Assembly: GCA_035772405.1 (NCBI GenBank)
Contig: JAYKKM010000341.1
Location: 1,447,001-1,511,000 of the forward strand
Length of the DNA stretch: 64,000 nucleotides
Reading direction: 5' to 3'
Source of the DNA: Chrysogorgia sp. JL179-B06
Taxonomy: Eukaryota; Cnidaria; Anthozoa; Scleralcyonacea; Chrysogorgiidae
A program made the translations under genes and the position numbers. Shown here in pieces: positions 1-10,912 of the stretch. The stretch's first letter is position 1, and each line of letters starts with the position of its first letter. Below the pieces are notes generated by a model that did no database searches, was not told the origin of the DNA, and saw nothing but the letters and a program-made list of their open reading frames with translations.

Positions 1-1371
1 CCTCAATCTATACTATATAGAAAAATATTAAGGTCTAAAATTCAAAAATACAAATATACAGCTCAGCCAAGTAATCAAATACTAAAATATTACATTGATA
101 AAAAAAACAGATTACTTAGAATAAAATGAGAGATATTGGCATAGTTCTCAAAAAGTAATTTCCTAGAGAACGAATGGATTATTGGAGTACTGCCAAAATT
201 ATTGTAGCTAAAAGGAAGGTCTATGTTTTGAGCAAAGGCCCTGACTCAGTAAATCATGAAAGGCCTTTGATTGTACACTTTTAACACTGTTTATGCAGCA
301 TTGAGCACAGTACTCGACCAGCTGTTGTGGTCTAGAAGTAATTACCACACATGTCAATGAGCTGCGACACACATTAATTTCAAATCCTGGGCAAGACTTC
401 CATTCTGGGTCTTAAAATAATTGAGGAGAATGCTGCCTTTGCACAATAACACCAGCAAATATGGTAGGACTTATGGGTTAAACTAAAGACCTTAAATCAT
501 AGGCCCTTGGAGTCATCTTATTTTACCTTCAAACACACGACTTTCCTTCGCTGATATAACCCGCAGCATTGTTCAAAGTTTACTATGGTTTGGATAAGAA
601 TACTTAGTGAAAACGTAGCTTTCCAATGCTATCGGTGTCTTTGAGATGACAAGGTATAACACCCGCGTGATTACTTAGCTAACACATTAGACGGCACGCT
701 TGGAAGTCAGATTTGAGTCTTTGAGAAGACGCGTGACATTTGAGATGAATAAATTAAACGCATGATCGATGGGTCGTAATATGATCCACGGGGATGCGGA
801 GGGTTAAATGGGTTTTAAACTTTTAAGCGTAATGCTGCTACACAAATAGCGCAGACTCAATGTCCATAATTTCTGGCCATGACTTATCGTGAGTGATTTT
901 ATTGTGAATTGTTGAGACGGGTGAAACAATTAAGAGAGGCGAACTTCGACAATATGAAGAGGACTGCAAATCGCACAATAACTTCATATTTTCCACTTTT
1001 CAAAATGAAAGCTTCAGTCCGCCACTGCTTCTAAAAGATTTTCACCAAAAAACGGGTACATTTTTAGAACCACCGAATTTATGAATTCAAACCATAATAC
1101 TTCGAAACACATAATAAAATGGTGTTCGATAAATAATAAATAGATTAAAACAACTATTTTTATTAAGTCATGCTGACTGGTTTAACATTTTTTACACTTT
1201 CAAAATATAAAACTGCTATGCGCGTATCTTCCGGTGCGTCTAATGTGTTATCAAAAAGTTATTTTGATGCCAAAATTGGCAACTGCGCGTAATATGTGGT
1301 GCGCGTAATCGCCCGGAAAACACGGTATATAATATATATTAATTATATATAGTAAATCAGATATTTCTTAC
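1..1371. other. GNL2 intron / unannotated AT-rich sequence
   Basis: By position this is the intron downstream of the third recognised GNL2 coding exon. I see no open exon that continues the GNL2 protein and no clear mobile element. The next GNL2 exon presumably lies beyond the left edge of the window. Confidence 0.4.
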
Positions 1372-1466
1372 CAAACCATTTTCTATTTGGTTCAACTCTT
1401 GCTACGTCTCCAGGAGTTGCCCTTGATTGAAACGCTGCTGATTTTACAATCTTACCACTTTTGTTT
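1372..1466 (-). CDS. GNL2: GNL2/NOG2-like nucleolar GTPase, coding exon 3
   Basis: This 95-nt exon enters with one base (phase 2) and leaves with one base (phase 1). It is bounded by a CTCCATAG acceptor and a GTAAGAAA donor. It encodes NKSGKIVKSAAF, then a stretch ending VARVEPNRKWF. This matches the conserved N-terminal NOG2 block (GKI-K, then VARVEPN-KWFG) upstream of the GTPase domain. NOG2 proteins act in 60S ribosome maturation in the nucleolus. The joining codon with exon 2 (AG+A) gives Arg. The GTPase domain itself is not in the window. Identification rests on family recall. Confidence 0.88.
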
Positions 1467-1785
1467 CTATGGAGAGAAATTCATCAGGAATTTGATCAGG
1501 TGGGCATTTAATACTCATTGTACCACAGCATTGCTAAACATTTAACAGCTTAAAATTCCAGTAATAAAGCTTGATCTAACTGCTATCTATCTAATATAAT
1601 ATATACATGCATATTATATAATGTTTACTTTGCTGCTTGAAGCCCAGTATGCAGCTGAAACAATAAGTCATGTTCGAGCTTCAAAAGCTTGGTATTTGTT
1701 TTTAATATTTGCAAAATCAAAGTTAAAAACATTTCAGTGGATATAATATGAAAAGAAGAACTTCAATGTGTTGAAAAATACTTAG

Positions 1786-1815
1786 TATAGAGTATAGAGT
1801 ATAGAGTATAGAGTA
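1786..1815. repeat. short tandem repeat (GTATAGA-type)
   Basis: Four copies of a 7-bp GTATAGA-like unit sit in the middle of a dispersed repeat. The flanks of that repeat (AAAAATACTTA on one side, CGTATATTAATGGACG on the other) recur elsewhere in the window. Confidence 0.6.
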
Positions 1816-1837
1816 CTTAGTATACGTATATTAATGG

Positions 1838-1908
1838 ACGACGTTTCGGACGATGTGTCTTTCAGTTCTGAAGGACACATTGTCCGAAACGTCATCATTA
1901 ATATACGT
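1838..1908. repeat. Palindromic hammerhead-like repeat, copy A
   Basis: The sequence reads ACGTTTCGGAC, then TTCAG, and then the near-perfect reverse complement (CTGAAGGACA, then GTCCGAAACGTC). Each arm carries a CTGAAG, stem, GAAAC arrangement resembling the core of the hammerhead motifs reported in Penelope-like elements. One core base (position A9) appears to be G, so catalytic activity is doubtful. Related copies occur near 8465 and 62233-62333. Confidence 0.45.
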
Positions 1909-2051
1909 AAGTACTTTTCGACACATTGAAGTTCTCTTATTTCTCCTTTTCATATTATATCCAGTTCTTTTGAGAACTTAGCAGCTTTCATATTTATTCT
2001 TAACAATATTTTAGTTATTGCATCCAGGAAGACTTGCTTGAGTGAATAAAC

Positions 2052-2482
2052 TTATTCAGTCGCAAAAACATTCCGAACTGGCAATAGACGACTTTCACGA
2101 TCATGCGCAGTAGCAACAAATATTCAAATTTTCATCGTAGGTAAAAACAACTGTTTCAGCTGGAAAGAGCATATTGAAAATAGTAGAAGTGCAAAGTTTG
2201 AAAGGAATTGTGTAAAAAAGGAAGAAGTTACACAAGCAGAAAGTTGGCCATTTCAAAAGGGATTTATTAGTGATTTAATAAGGACTTTGGCTTGGCGGGC
2301 AGGCGTTGGCGGGCAGGCGTTGCACGCCAAGCCAAAATCCCTATTAATATTAGTTTCAAACTTTGCACTTTTACTATTTTTAATATGATCTTTCTAGCTA
2401 AAACAGTTGTTTTTACCTCGTATGAAAATTTGAAATAAAATTGCTACTGCGCATGACCCTGAAACTCGTCTATTCAGTCAAC
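2052..2482. repeat. Fold-back (inverted-repeat) element in GNL2 intron
   Basis: The left arm (about 2052-2208, with AAAAACAACTGTTT and GCAAAGTTTGAAA) is inverted in the right arm (about 2346-2482, with TTTCAAACTTTGC and AAACAGTTGTTTTTACC). Between them lies a GGCGGGCAGGCGTT direct repeat at 2294-2320. The long imperfect palindrome without coding capacity is typical of a fold-back MITE. I did not resolve the target duplication. Confidence 0.6.
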
Positions 2483-2734
2483 CGTCAAAGTGAATCATGA
2501 GAATGTGTAAACAACATCATTAAAAGCTCAAATTGCTCAAGTTGTTTATTTATATAATTTAAGAAACGTTTGTAATAATATTAGCTAGAAATCTGTAGAA
2601 CTCAACACGCTATGCTGTGACACAGAAACCCCATCATTATTATCACCCACACTAGGGGTCCCAGTATAAGTAGTTACAGTAGATGTTGATCACCCCTACT
2701 GCATAAATGACAAACTACTGAGTGTAAACCAAAC

Positions 2735-2828
2735 CTTTTGGGTGTGCCTTTATCTCGATACATATTCAAGCGGTTAACTGTATTCTTGGTTCGTGCATTA
2801 TGACCCCCTTCCTTTTTCGAGTGAGTAT
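2735..2828 (-). CDS. GNL2: GNL2/NOG2-like nucleolar GTPase, coding exon 2
   Basis: This 94-nt exon enters with two bases (AT, completing a GAT Asp codon with the last G of exon 1) and leaves with two bases (AG). The acceptor follows TTTTCAAAACAG and the donor is GTTTGG. It encodes THSKKEGGHNARTKNTVNRL, then NMYRDKGTPK. This matches the NOG2 N-terminal signature in which an R-x(2)-T-x(2)-RLNMYR block follows STNPDR. Both joining codons agree with the neighbouring exons, which strongly supports the model. Confidence 0.9.
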
Positions 2829-3026
2829 CTGTTTTGAAAATTTGGGTGGAAAAATAAAAGAAAAATAATTTATAGAATTTATCATAATTGTTAGTGCAAT
2901 AATTAATATATTTTTATTATTTAACCACTGTATCTTTTTAGTTTAAGACACAATACATGGACGATCATTAAGCTCAAATCCTCATAAAATGTTTCATAAA
3001 ATCCTCAAATCCTCATAAAATATCCT

Positions 3027-3105
3027 CAGATAGGTATCCGGAAACAGTAATCTTGTGATTGCTGGGTTGATGCTCTACCAATTGAACTACCGCAACTCAG
3101 ATGGA
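3027..3105 (-). repeat. tRNA-derived sequence (degenerate)
   Basis: The minus strand reads GTAGTTCAATTGGTAGAGC, which has the form of a tRNA D-arm/box A, followed by a possible anticodon region. The expected T-arm/box B (GGTTCGAATCC-like) is not intact. A SINE head or tRNA pseudogene is likelier than a working tRNA gene. It lies in GNL2 intron 1. Confidence 0.35.
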
Positions 3106-3299
3106 GAGCAAAGCTATAGGTTACAATTAACAATGATGTATTTTTCTGGATTACTGTATGTGATACCTGTACATTACTGTTTACTGCAGTATGTGGGTGC
3201 AGATACAGTATACGACAGCAAGCAAAACACAGCACTGCAAATAATTTTTTGTTATCCACCGGGTCATGATGATCAGCAGAAATATAATTCTGGTGGTAA

Positions 3300-4357
3300 A
3301 CGGTAAATCCTGCCGGTCATTAATTTTGCTGTTCAGTTTGTTTCTTCAATGTCTATTACACTGGAACGTTTGACAATTCTTCATTCATCTTTCCTTTTGA
3401 ATCACTATAACATTATAAAGAGACCGTGGTGCTAGCCGCTGATTTCATTACACTTGGTGAGCGGCCCGTATTGTAGAATTTCACAGGTTAAACAAAAACC
3501 GAGTGTAAAAAATATTTGACCGGTAACAAGAAGCATAGAAAACAAAAATTTGATGGTCAAAGGTCAAATATCGGCAGTCATTGACCAGCCACTATTTGTT
3601 TTCAGATATATATTCCAATGTGTTTGAAGAAAAATGTAATGAAATGAAAGGCCATTTTATTAAACCCTTTAAGGCCAAGCGAAAAACGAGAGATAGTCTC
3701 CTTTGTCAAGATATTAGACAAAGTGGTACTGAAGAGAAGGTAATAGGATTGCCTTTGGTATTGAATTTTCATCTGGTGTTATCAGGGGTTAGAAATATTG
3801 ATTCAATTCGGCAAACATTCAATTCGGCATCTCCGCCAAGGTGGGCATTTGAAGCAACCCAATGCCCACTCCTCCACCCGGCATTTGAGTTTGGACACAA
3901 GAAATTGGACAACGGTTACCGCTTAAAGATTTCGACATCTCTCGTTCCGTAGCATTCCGCTCGGGTGCTCTCCACAGTGTGGAACACGACGAAGGAGGTC
4001 AGAAAAGCAGTGGTTGCGACTAGTTTTTCGGAAGGTGAGAAAAGTGGGGAATTTGACTGTTTTGTGCCTGCATAGTGGGTAATTTGACTGTTTTTTCCAC
4101 CCACAGTGGGGAATTTGACAAATTCCCGGGTGTTCTCCGGGGGGGGGGGGGTTGATCGCAGTTGGAATTGACTCATACATTAGAGTGCTATACAAATTTA
4201 TAAATTATTTATATTATTACAATAACCTTATCAACATATACCACACTTAAGACTTATGTTTAATACTACAACATAGTATATTTCAAGATTTAAGATATTA
4301 AGTACTAGTCATATGTAATTACAATTAAAATATCGTTCTGTAACTTAAATTGCTTAC
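3300..4357. other. GNL2 intron 1, unannotated
   Basis: This intronic stretch holds an unassigned plus-strand open frame (3581-3952, no start context or family recognised). A GGGAATTTGAC repeat occurs around 4045-4120, and a run of 13 G at 4139-4151 may be poorly assembled. I recognise nothing else. Confidence 0.4.
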
Positions 4358-4439
4358 CTGGGTTTGTACTGCTTCCTCCTTGACTGTTGCCTTTGTTTGC
4401 TAGCTTCAATTTGGCTTTTCTTTTCGACGTTTTGGCCAT
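4358..4439 (-). CDS. GNL2: GNL2/NOG2-like nucleolar GTPase, first coding exon
   Basis: The ATG at 4439 opens MAKTSKRKAK, a Lys-rich N-terminus that ends GGSSTNP at a CCCAG/GTAAGC donor after one base of the next codon. Basic N-termini followed by STNPD are characteristic of NOG2/GNL2 proteins. Joined to the exons at 2828-2735 and 1466-1372 it gives a continuous conserved N-terminal region of about 90 residues. The gene is divergent from the AGBL4-like gene, with 134 bp between the two start codons. Confidence 0.85.
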
Positions 4440-4573
4440 ATTCTCGGTCTTCTAGTTTCTAAAATTGAAGCTTTATTACAACACGAGGGAATGTTTTCAA
4501 GATGGTAAAAGGCGTTTTGGGGGATATTTGGGGTTGATAAGGATATTATGTGATGGTCTGATGTCATGGTCTG
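4440..4573. promoter_or_regulatory. Bidirectional promoter region (GNL2 / AGBL4)
   Basis: The start codons of two divergent conserved genes, GNL2-like on minus and AGBL4-like on plus, are only 134 bp apart. The intervening sequence must hold both 5' leaders and probably a shared promoter. No clear TATA box is visible. This is inferred from gene layout. Confidence 0.5.
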
Positions 4574-5321
4574 ATGGTTGTCATGACATCGCGAATGGCC
4601 GCAAAAGCAAATATGGAAAGTTACGAGTCAAATATCGAAAATTCGGCGCTTGAGGAAGACCTGATGTCGAAGAGTAGCGAAGAACCACTTGGGAATGTCT
4701 CAGACTACCGTCCCTTGCCGTTAGGATGCGATAGCGAAGAGAGAAAGAGAGGAAGCTTGATTTTTGATGCGAGCTTTGAAAGCGGCAACTTAGGTCGTGT
4801 CGATTATATAGGTGATTACGAGTACGATCTGTTTGTCCGGCCGGACACTTGTAATCCGAGGTTTCGAGTGTGGTTCAATTTCACCGTTAGAAATACATCT
4901 CCCTACCAAAGAGTCATATTTAATATCGTCAACTTTAGCAAAACCAAAAGCCTGTACCGTGATGGCATGAGTCCGGTAGTGAAATCGACCAGTCGACCAA
5001 AATGGCAACGAATTCCTTCAAAAAATGTCTTTTACTATCGCTGTCCTGATCACAGGAAGAACTACGTCTTGTCTTTCGCGTTTTGCTTTGATAAAGATGA
5101 GGATATGTATCAGTTTGCCTATTCATTTCCTTATACGTACACCCGTCTCCAGAAGTACTTGAAGCAGTTGGATAAGAGAGGAATGGATTACTATGGACGT
5201 GAACAACTTTGTCTTTCAGTCCAGCAGAGAAAAGTGGACCTGATCACTATCACATCGAAAGGTAGTCGAGAGGGAACGTGTAGGAAGAAAGTTGTATTTT
5301 TTACTGCAAGAGTTCATCCAG
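4574..5321 (+). CDS. AGBL4: Cytosolic carboxypeptidase 6-like (AGBL4/CCP6), exon 1
   Basis: This exon encodes residues 1-249 plus one base of codon 250. CCP6 is an M14-family metallocarboxypeptidase that removes glutamates from tubulin and other proteins. After a variable N-terminus, conserved CCP6 blocks follow: LIFDASFESGNLGRVD, then FVRPDTCNPRFRVWFNFTV, IFNIVNFSKTKSLYRDGM, YYRCPDHRKNYV and ITSKGSREG, up to TARVHPG. His248 in the HPGE motif is a zinc ligand. The donor CCAG/GTTTGT interrupts the motif between Pro-Gly and Glu. An in-frame ATG at 4574 is used; nearby ATGs at 4583 and 4595 are alternatives. Total protein length is 528 residues against about 500 in vertebrates. Confidence 0.93.
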
Positions 5322-5389
5322 GTTTGTTAAACAGATCCTGGACCTTGTATGTTATTGAAGTTGATCTGGGACTGGGTTGATGTTGGTCA

Positions 5390-6640
5390 GTTGGTGGGTA
5401 GTAGGTAGGCATTATGGGTTGGTGGGTGGTAGGTATGTATCATGGGTTGTAGGTAGGAATCATGGGTTGGTGGGTGGTAGGTAGGCATCATGGGTTGGTG
5501 GGTGGTAGGTATGCATCATGGGTTGGTGGGTAATAGGTACAGGTATGTATCATGGATTGGTGGGTGGTAAGTAGGCATCATGGGTTGGTGGGTGGTAGGT
5601 TAGGCATCATGGGTTGGTGGGTGGTACGTAGGCATCATGGGTTGGTGGGTGGTAGGTAGGCATTATGGGTAGACATGGGTTGGTGGGTAATAGGTATGCA
5701 TCATGGGTTGGTGGGTAGGCATGGGTTGGTGGGTGGTAGGTATCCATCATGGGTTGGGGGTGGTAGGTATCCATCATGGGTTGGGGGTGGTAGGTAGGCA
5801 TCATGGATTGGTGGGTGGTAAGTAGGCATTATGGGTAGACATGGGTTGGTGGGTAATAGGTATGCATCATGGGTTGGTGGGTAATAGGTACAGGTATGTA
5901 TCATGGATTGGTTGGTGGTAGGTTAGGCATCATGGGTTGGTGGGTGGTAGGTAGGCATCATGGGTTGGTGGGTGGTAGGTATCCATCATGGGTTGGTGGT
6001 GGTAGGTATGCATCATGGGTTGGTGGGTAATAGGTACAGGTATGTATCATGGATTGGTGGGTGGTAGGTAGGCATCATGGGTTGGTGGTGGTAGGTATGC
6101 ATCATGGGTTGGTGGGTAATAGGTACAGGTATGTATCATGGATTGGTGGGTGGTAAGTAGGCATCATGGGTTGGTGGGTGGTAGGTTAGGCATCATGGGT
6201 TGGTGGGTGGTATGTAGGCATCATGGGTTGGTGGGTGGTAGGTATCCATCATGGGTTGGGGGTGGTAGGTATCCATCATGGGTTGGGGGTGGTAGGTAGG
6301 CATTATGGGTAGACATGGGTTGGTGGGTAATAGGTATGCATCATGGGTTGGTGGGTAATAGGTACAGGTATGTATCATGGATTGGTGGGTGGTAGGTTGG
6401 GCATCATGGGTTGGTGGGTGGTAGGTAGGCATCATGGGTTGGGGGTGGTAGGTAGGCATTATGGGTAGACATGGGTTGGTGGGTAATAGGTATGCATCAT
6501 GGGTTGGGTGGTAGGTACTGTATGCATCATAGATTGGTGGGTGCAGGTTGGCATTATGGGTTGGTAGGTGGTTGGAATGCTGGGTTGGTAGGTGGTAAGT
6601 TGGCATTGTGGGTTGGTGGTATGTTGGACCAATGTTGGTA
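5390..6640. repeat. Minisatellite filling the AGBL4 intron
   Basis: More than 1.2 kb of tandem, variable G/T-rich units built from CATCATGGGTTGGTGGG and TGGTAGGTAGG occupies nearly the entire 1,427-bp intron (5322-6748). Units of about 27 bp vary by small insertions such as TAATAGGTACAGG. A few degenerate units also occur after the stop codon around 7615-7670, so the array or its seed spans exon 2. Both strands give spurious Tyr/His/Pro-rich open frames. Confidence 0.95.
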
Positions 6641-6748
6641 GGTAGTAATTTATTACTATTGCTGGTGCGTATCTAATACAAATGGTGAAATTTTGAGAAG
6701 TTATTTCTAGAAACTATTTTTAAAAAATTACCTTACACATCCATACAG

Positions 6749-7587
6749 GCGAGACACCAGCATCCTTTGTGTGCCAAGGTGTCATCGACTTCCTCATCAG
6801 CCTCCACCCCGTCGCCAAAGTTCTCAGAGATCATGTCATTTTTAAAATCGTCCCCATGCTCAACCCGGACGGTGTGGTCCTTGGCAATTACCGATCGTCC
6901 CTCATGGGCTTCGACCTGAACCGACACTGGCACGAGCCGTCCACGTGGGCGCACCCAAGTATCGTAGCAACGAAGAACGCCATCCTGGCCCTTGAGGAGG
7001 ATGCCATTGTCGATCTAGATTTCTTCATCGACATCCACGCCCACTCGACCCTGAACAACAGCTTCATGTATGGGAACATTTACGACGACGAAGAACGGTT
7101 TGAAAGACAGATGGTCTACCCGCGTTTCCTGTACGCCATTGCCGACGACTTCTCTATGGTGAACACCTCGTTCAATCGCGATGCGATGAAATCTGGCACG
7201 GGTAGGCGGTTCCTGGGAAACACCCTGGATTCCAGTGCGCACTGTTACACGTTGGAGGTATCCTTCTCTAGCTACATGTCAGGGATGAGTCAAACGCAGG
7301 TTCCCTACACCGAGGATGCTTACTTCAAGTTGGGACGCAATGTCGCGAGGACGTTCTTAGACTTTTACAAATTGGACTCGCTCACGATAAATTCAAAGTT
7401 TCAACGAGCTACCGCCGTGCAGAAACCGAAGCGGTGTTCAGAAGACGAATCTTCGGGATCGGATCAGCATGAGCAGCACAGCGCGAGCGAGACAGGGGAT
7501 TCCATGACGCAGTTGAATAGCCAAACTTCCAGTTCATCGATAGAAAGCAATGGGGTTGCCTCACTGAAGTTAACCCACAGAAAATGA
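6749..7587 (+). CDS. AGBL4: Cytosolic carboxypeptidase 6-like (AGBL4/CCP6), exon 2 with stop
   Basis: The acceptor CATACAG/GC completes Gly250, followed by Glu251, the zinc-binding Glu of HPGE. Further active-site features are DLNRHW (Asn307/Arg308, substrate carboxylate binding) and DIHAHS (His346/His348, one of them the third zinc ligand). YTLEVSF holds Glu419, the catalytic base. The strongly conserved blocks FMYGNIYDDEERF, TSFNRDAMKSGTGRRFLG and VPYTEDAYFKLGRNVARTF identify the CCP6 branch. The C-terminal tail (about residues 450-528) is Ser/Gln-rich and unconserved. All catalytic residues are present, so the gene looks functional. Confidence 0.95.
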
Positions 7588-8016
7588 AAGCCTTGTTGTT
7601 GAAGTTGATCATCTGGGTCATGGGTAATTGGTTGGTGGCATCTTGGGTTGGTTGGTGGCTGGTATATTGGTATCACTAGTTTTTAGTCGATAATTATGCG
7701 TCACAGAATAACGCTGCGTTTCACTACTACGTTACGGCGAGTCCTCCGTTAAAAAATCACTCCGTTTCTTTGTTTTGTTTTTATACTATTCCTGTTTAAT
7801 CCGCAGTAGTCTACCGTAGCGTAGTTACTACGCTTGGCACTCCGGATGCAAGTCAACATGTCCGTGTATTAGTGTAGACACACAGGAAATTACGTTTGAC
7901 TTCCAATATGTATACAAGTAACAATATTCTGCACTTCCCTTCCAATTATAGTTATATCAACAACATTGCGTGCATGAAAAGGAGAAATAAGAGAATTTCA
8001 ATATATCGAAAAATAC
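7588..8016. other. AGBL4 3' flank
   Basis: Degenerate copies of the intronic minisatellite (about 7615-7675) lead into sequence rich in CTACGTTACGG / GTAGCGTAGTTACTACG motifs. Those motifs recur at 15206-15315 and 57309-57430, so this is probably dispersed-repeat material. An AAAATACTT dispersed repeat precedes the fold-back at 8017. Confidence 0.4.
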
Positions 8017-8434
8017 TTAAAGGAGAACTGTAGTCAAAAAACAAATAATATTTAAATCGAGGAGCTTCAAGGGTTATGTTTAGAAATGTTAATAGTTTTA
8101 TGGCATCTGCTCTTGTTACTTGTACTCGAGAAATAACATTTTCATTGTCTTATTTTAGCTACAGGACGCCGGCATTTTAGAGTTTGCTTGTACAGCTCTA
8201 TGTACAAACTCTATGTACAGCGACGGTTTCTTTTGAATTTTGACGTCAATAAGTGCAAAGAACAAAAGACAAGTACTCAATGACGTCAAATTTGAAAAGA
8301 AAACCGTCACTGTACATCAAATTTGAGCCGTCGAGCAAACGCAAAATGGTAGCGCCCAGTAGCATAAAATAAGAGAATGAAAAAAGGCCTTTTATTTAAA
8401 AGTAATTTATTTTTTGGATACAGTTCGCCTTTAG
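8017..8434. repeat. Fold-back MITE, TTAAAGGRGAACTGT family, copy 1
   Basis: The left end TTAAAGGAGAACTGTAG is inverted at the right end (CAGTTCGCCTTTAG), and the arms match over more than 150 bp. The central unique part contains a TGACGTCA-type site in each arm. It is inserted in a dispersed repeat whose two halves (AAAAATACTTA and CGTATATTCATGGACG) are contiguous elsewhere. Related copies are at 11940-12416 and near 27900. Confidence 0.7.
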
Positions 8435-8464
8435 TTCAAGTAAGAGTACTTGCGTATATTCATG

Positions 8465-8500
8465 GACGATGTTTCGGACGATGTGTCCTTCAGATCATAG
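8465..8500 (+). repeat. Hammerhead-like dispersed repeat, copy B (partial)
   Basis: GGACGATGTTTCGGACGATG followed by TGTCCTTCAG matches one arm of the palindromic unit at 1838-1908. The second arm is missing. Confidence 0.4.
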
Positions 8501-8987
8501 AACCCAAACTCGGACAAACAAACCGAAATTGACTATCAAATTTGTAAGAATTAATGCAAACTCAGACAAATTGGCACAGACTTACATCTTCACTTCAAAA
8601 TGGCTTCCGAAATTCAGTCGACTTCAGAAGTATTGAGTACCGATACCAACATACAATTTCTAAAATTAACTATTGTGCATGATCAGTAGAACTTAACTTA
8701 CCTAATGAGCCAACTTATGAAAAACTAGTGGCATGATGTTGATATTCGTTCTCCCAAGCTTATCGAGATCAAATGGAAGCAAAGTGTAGAATATCAGTAG
8801 CGGTACTCGTATCGGAAGACCAGCTTAACCTTCCTATAATCCTACACGAGGACATGATACCGCCAGGATGTTGGAAAGTTGTTTTGGGTGCAAATTATAG
8901 CGCTCCGGAATTAGTTTATTGCCTTTTCAATGTGAAATGGAGTACGCGTTGTGTGTCTTAGTGTAAACAAACTGACATTTTCGCAGC

Positions 8988-9437
8988 GTTAAAGGACATT
9001 GGCAACAAAAATTAAGTTTGTCTAATATGAAAGAACTCGTAAAATGATAGAGTAACACCTTTTACAACTTTTCCGTATTTTACTTGGTTTTGGAAATATT
9101 TCAGTTTGTTTGATATGTAAATGAGATAGTCTCTGACGTCAGGTGCAGGGTAGAGAATTTTCACTCATTAAAAAATATTAGTTCCATCTTCAAGTTTGTT
9201 CCACAAATTTACTTGAAAATGTGCGTATAATAACTCCTCGTGATAATGAACGTTATAAACTTAGCAATCACTGAGATATAAGACATTTTTTAATGTGTGA
9301 AAATTCTCTACCAACATATAAAAAAAACTGAAATATTTCCAAAACCAAGTAAAATATGGAAAAGGTGTTACTCTATCATTTTACAAGTTCTTTCATATTA
9401 GACAAACTTAATTTTTGTTGCCAATGTCCTTCAATTT
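8988..9437. repeat. Fold-back MITE, AAAGGACATTGGCAACA family, copy 1
   Basis: The left arm begins AAAGGACATTGGCAACAAAA and the right arm ends TTTTGTTGCCAATGTCCTT. About 170 bp of each arm are inverted copies, including TTACTTGGTTTTGGAAATAT. Relatives occur at 27171-27850, 60660-61215 and 61222-61560 in this window. Confidence 0.75.
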
Positions 9438-9799
9438 CATCCGGAGCATTGTCGTAACTAGTGTAAACGTTATCTAAATATCAACCAGATGTCCAACTCA
9501 GAAGTTCTCTCTAATTTAGCATAATTTATCACCATTATTTATCACCATTATTTTTATTATTAAACTGTAAGCGTAAAGAGAGTAGAATTCTAAAATGAAA
9601 AACTGACGTTGGAAAATTTTCTTCACTAAAATATCGTTTTTATTTGTATGCTATTTTTCGTTTTTGCAAAATGGGAGCTTTTTACAACAGAAATAAGTTA
9701 GTTAGCCAAATTCTTACAGGAAATTCAAACTCCAGGCCAAAAATAAATTCCTTGAATTCGTATAAGAACAGTCATCATTAATTACTGTTGTATAATATA

Positions 9800-10112
9800 G
9801 TGGGAGTCCTCCTTATGGCTCATTTGCACGTAAAGGATAGGTAAATCGCGGGGGCATGTTGCGAGGATATTTCCCGTGTTCAGGACACACGAGGGGACAA
9901 ATCCCGTCGTATACACCATGCGAAATGGAAAAGGAAATTACGTTCTTTGATTGGTTGATTTTAATTTTGTCGCAGGGACTACTGTACTAGTAGTTGCTGT
10001 TTATACGATGGGACGTGTTGCGGGACAACATTTTATCCCCGCGACAAGATTTCGCATGGTGCATACGACGGGATTTGTCCCTGCAACATGTCCCCGCGAT
10101 TTGTCGCCTCGT
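9800..10112. repeat. Inverted-repeat element cut by a later insertion
   Basis: GGGACAAATCCCGTCGTAT and CACCATGCGAAATGG (9893-9927) are inverted at 10050-10085 as GCATGGTGCATACGACGGG and ATTTGTCCC. GTTGCGGGACAA and TGTCCCCGCGA motifs repeat nearby. This older fold-back is the target of the 782-bp element that starts at 10122. Confidence 0.5.
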
Positions 10113-10121
10113 GTCTCAACC

Positions 10122-10903
10122 TACCCTGGTCCCGGAGGTTCTACGCCTCCCCCCCAGAAAGTCGAAAGCGGCGAGAGAACCTCTGGTAGCACAGGCCATT
10201 TCTTTGATCGCTCCGAACCAATAAGATTGCTAGGGCCAGATCTTGGCGTCGTTTTCTGATTGGCTCAATAACAGAATCGGAGGGTTGGATGAAATAACGA
10301 ATTACCCGTGTGGAGAAGCGTGAAAACTAATATTGTCTCAAGATTCTTTGTCAAAGACTCAAAGCAGGATAAAATTAGAATATGGAATAGGACAAAGCGC
10401 TTTTGGATGATATTTTATCGGTCGTTCTTCCGCGTCGCAGGTCCTTTTGACATACATAAATCGACGGGACGTATTCGCAATTCTACCAACTGGCTGTGGA
10501 AAATCATTGATTTTACAGATCGTGCTAGACAGTTGTAGAGAACTGTCGATTCGAGGATTACAGTATGTTGCAGATCCCATTCTTGTTGTCATATGTAGTT
10601 GATTCACGCATTCGACAGTTACGAGCTAAAGGAATCACTGCTGCAGGGATACCATCGAAGAGCAAGGAATTTGCGATGCAAACTTATTGTTTATTTGTGA
10701 AATTGTCTAACCCACCACTCCCTAATTAGATCCGATCAACTTTCGAAATGTTTTTTGATTGGTTAAGTTTTAATTAGATTAACGCAACACGAAAGTGAGA
10801 TTGCTTGCCCGTGCGACCAGAGGTTCTCTCGCCGCTTTCGTTTTTGTTTTGTTTTTTGGGGGGGTTGGGGCGGGCGTTGCGTATAACCTCTGGGACCAGG
10901 GTA
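10122..10903. mobile_element. MULE-like non-autonomous DNA transposon with 9-bp TSD
   Basis: The ends TACCCTGGTCCCGGAGGTT and AACCTCTGGGACCAGGGTA form a terminal inverted repeat. They are flanked by an exact 9-bp duplication GTCTCAACC (10113-10121 and 10904-10912). The arms continue with an inner GGCGAGAGAACCTCTGG/CCAGAGGTTCTCTCGCC match. No transposase is encoded. A 9-bp duplication suggests a Mutator-type transposase supplied in trans. A related end (CTGGTGTCCAGGGTAG) is visible at about 11409-11424. Confidence 0.8.
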
Positions 10904-10912
10904 GTCTCAACC

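Noticed and set aside
3027..3105. Functional tRNA gene
   Set aside because: The box A-like D-arm is present, but the T-arm/box B and a convincing cloverleaf are not.
3581..3952. 123-codon plus-strand frame in GNL2 intron 1
   Set aside because: No family recognised and no splice or start context. It may be a repeat-derived fragment, so it is only noted in the intron entry.
5607..6606. Pro/Tyr/His-rich open frames in the AGBL4 intron
   Set aside because: They are minisatellite translations on the minus strand, and the region lies between two well-supported splice sites.
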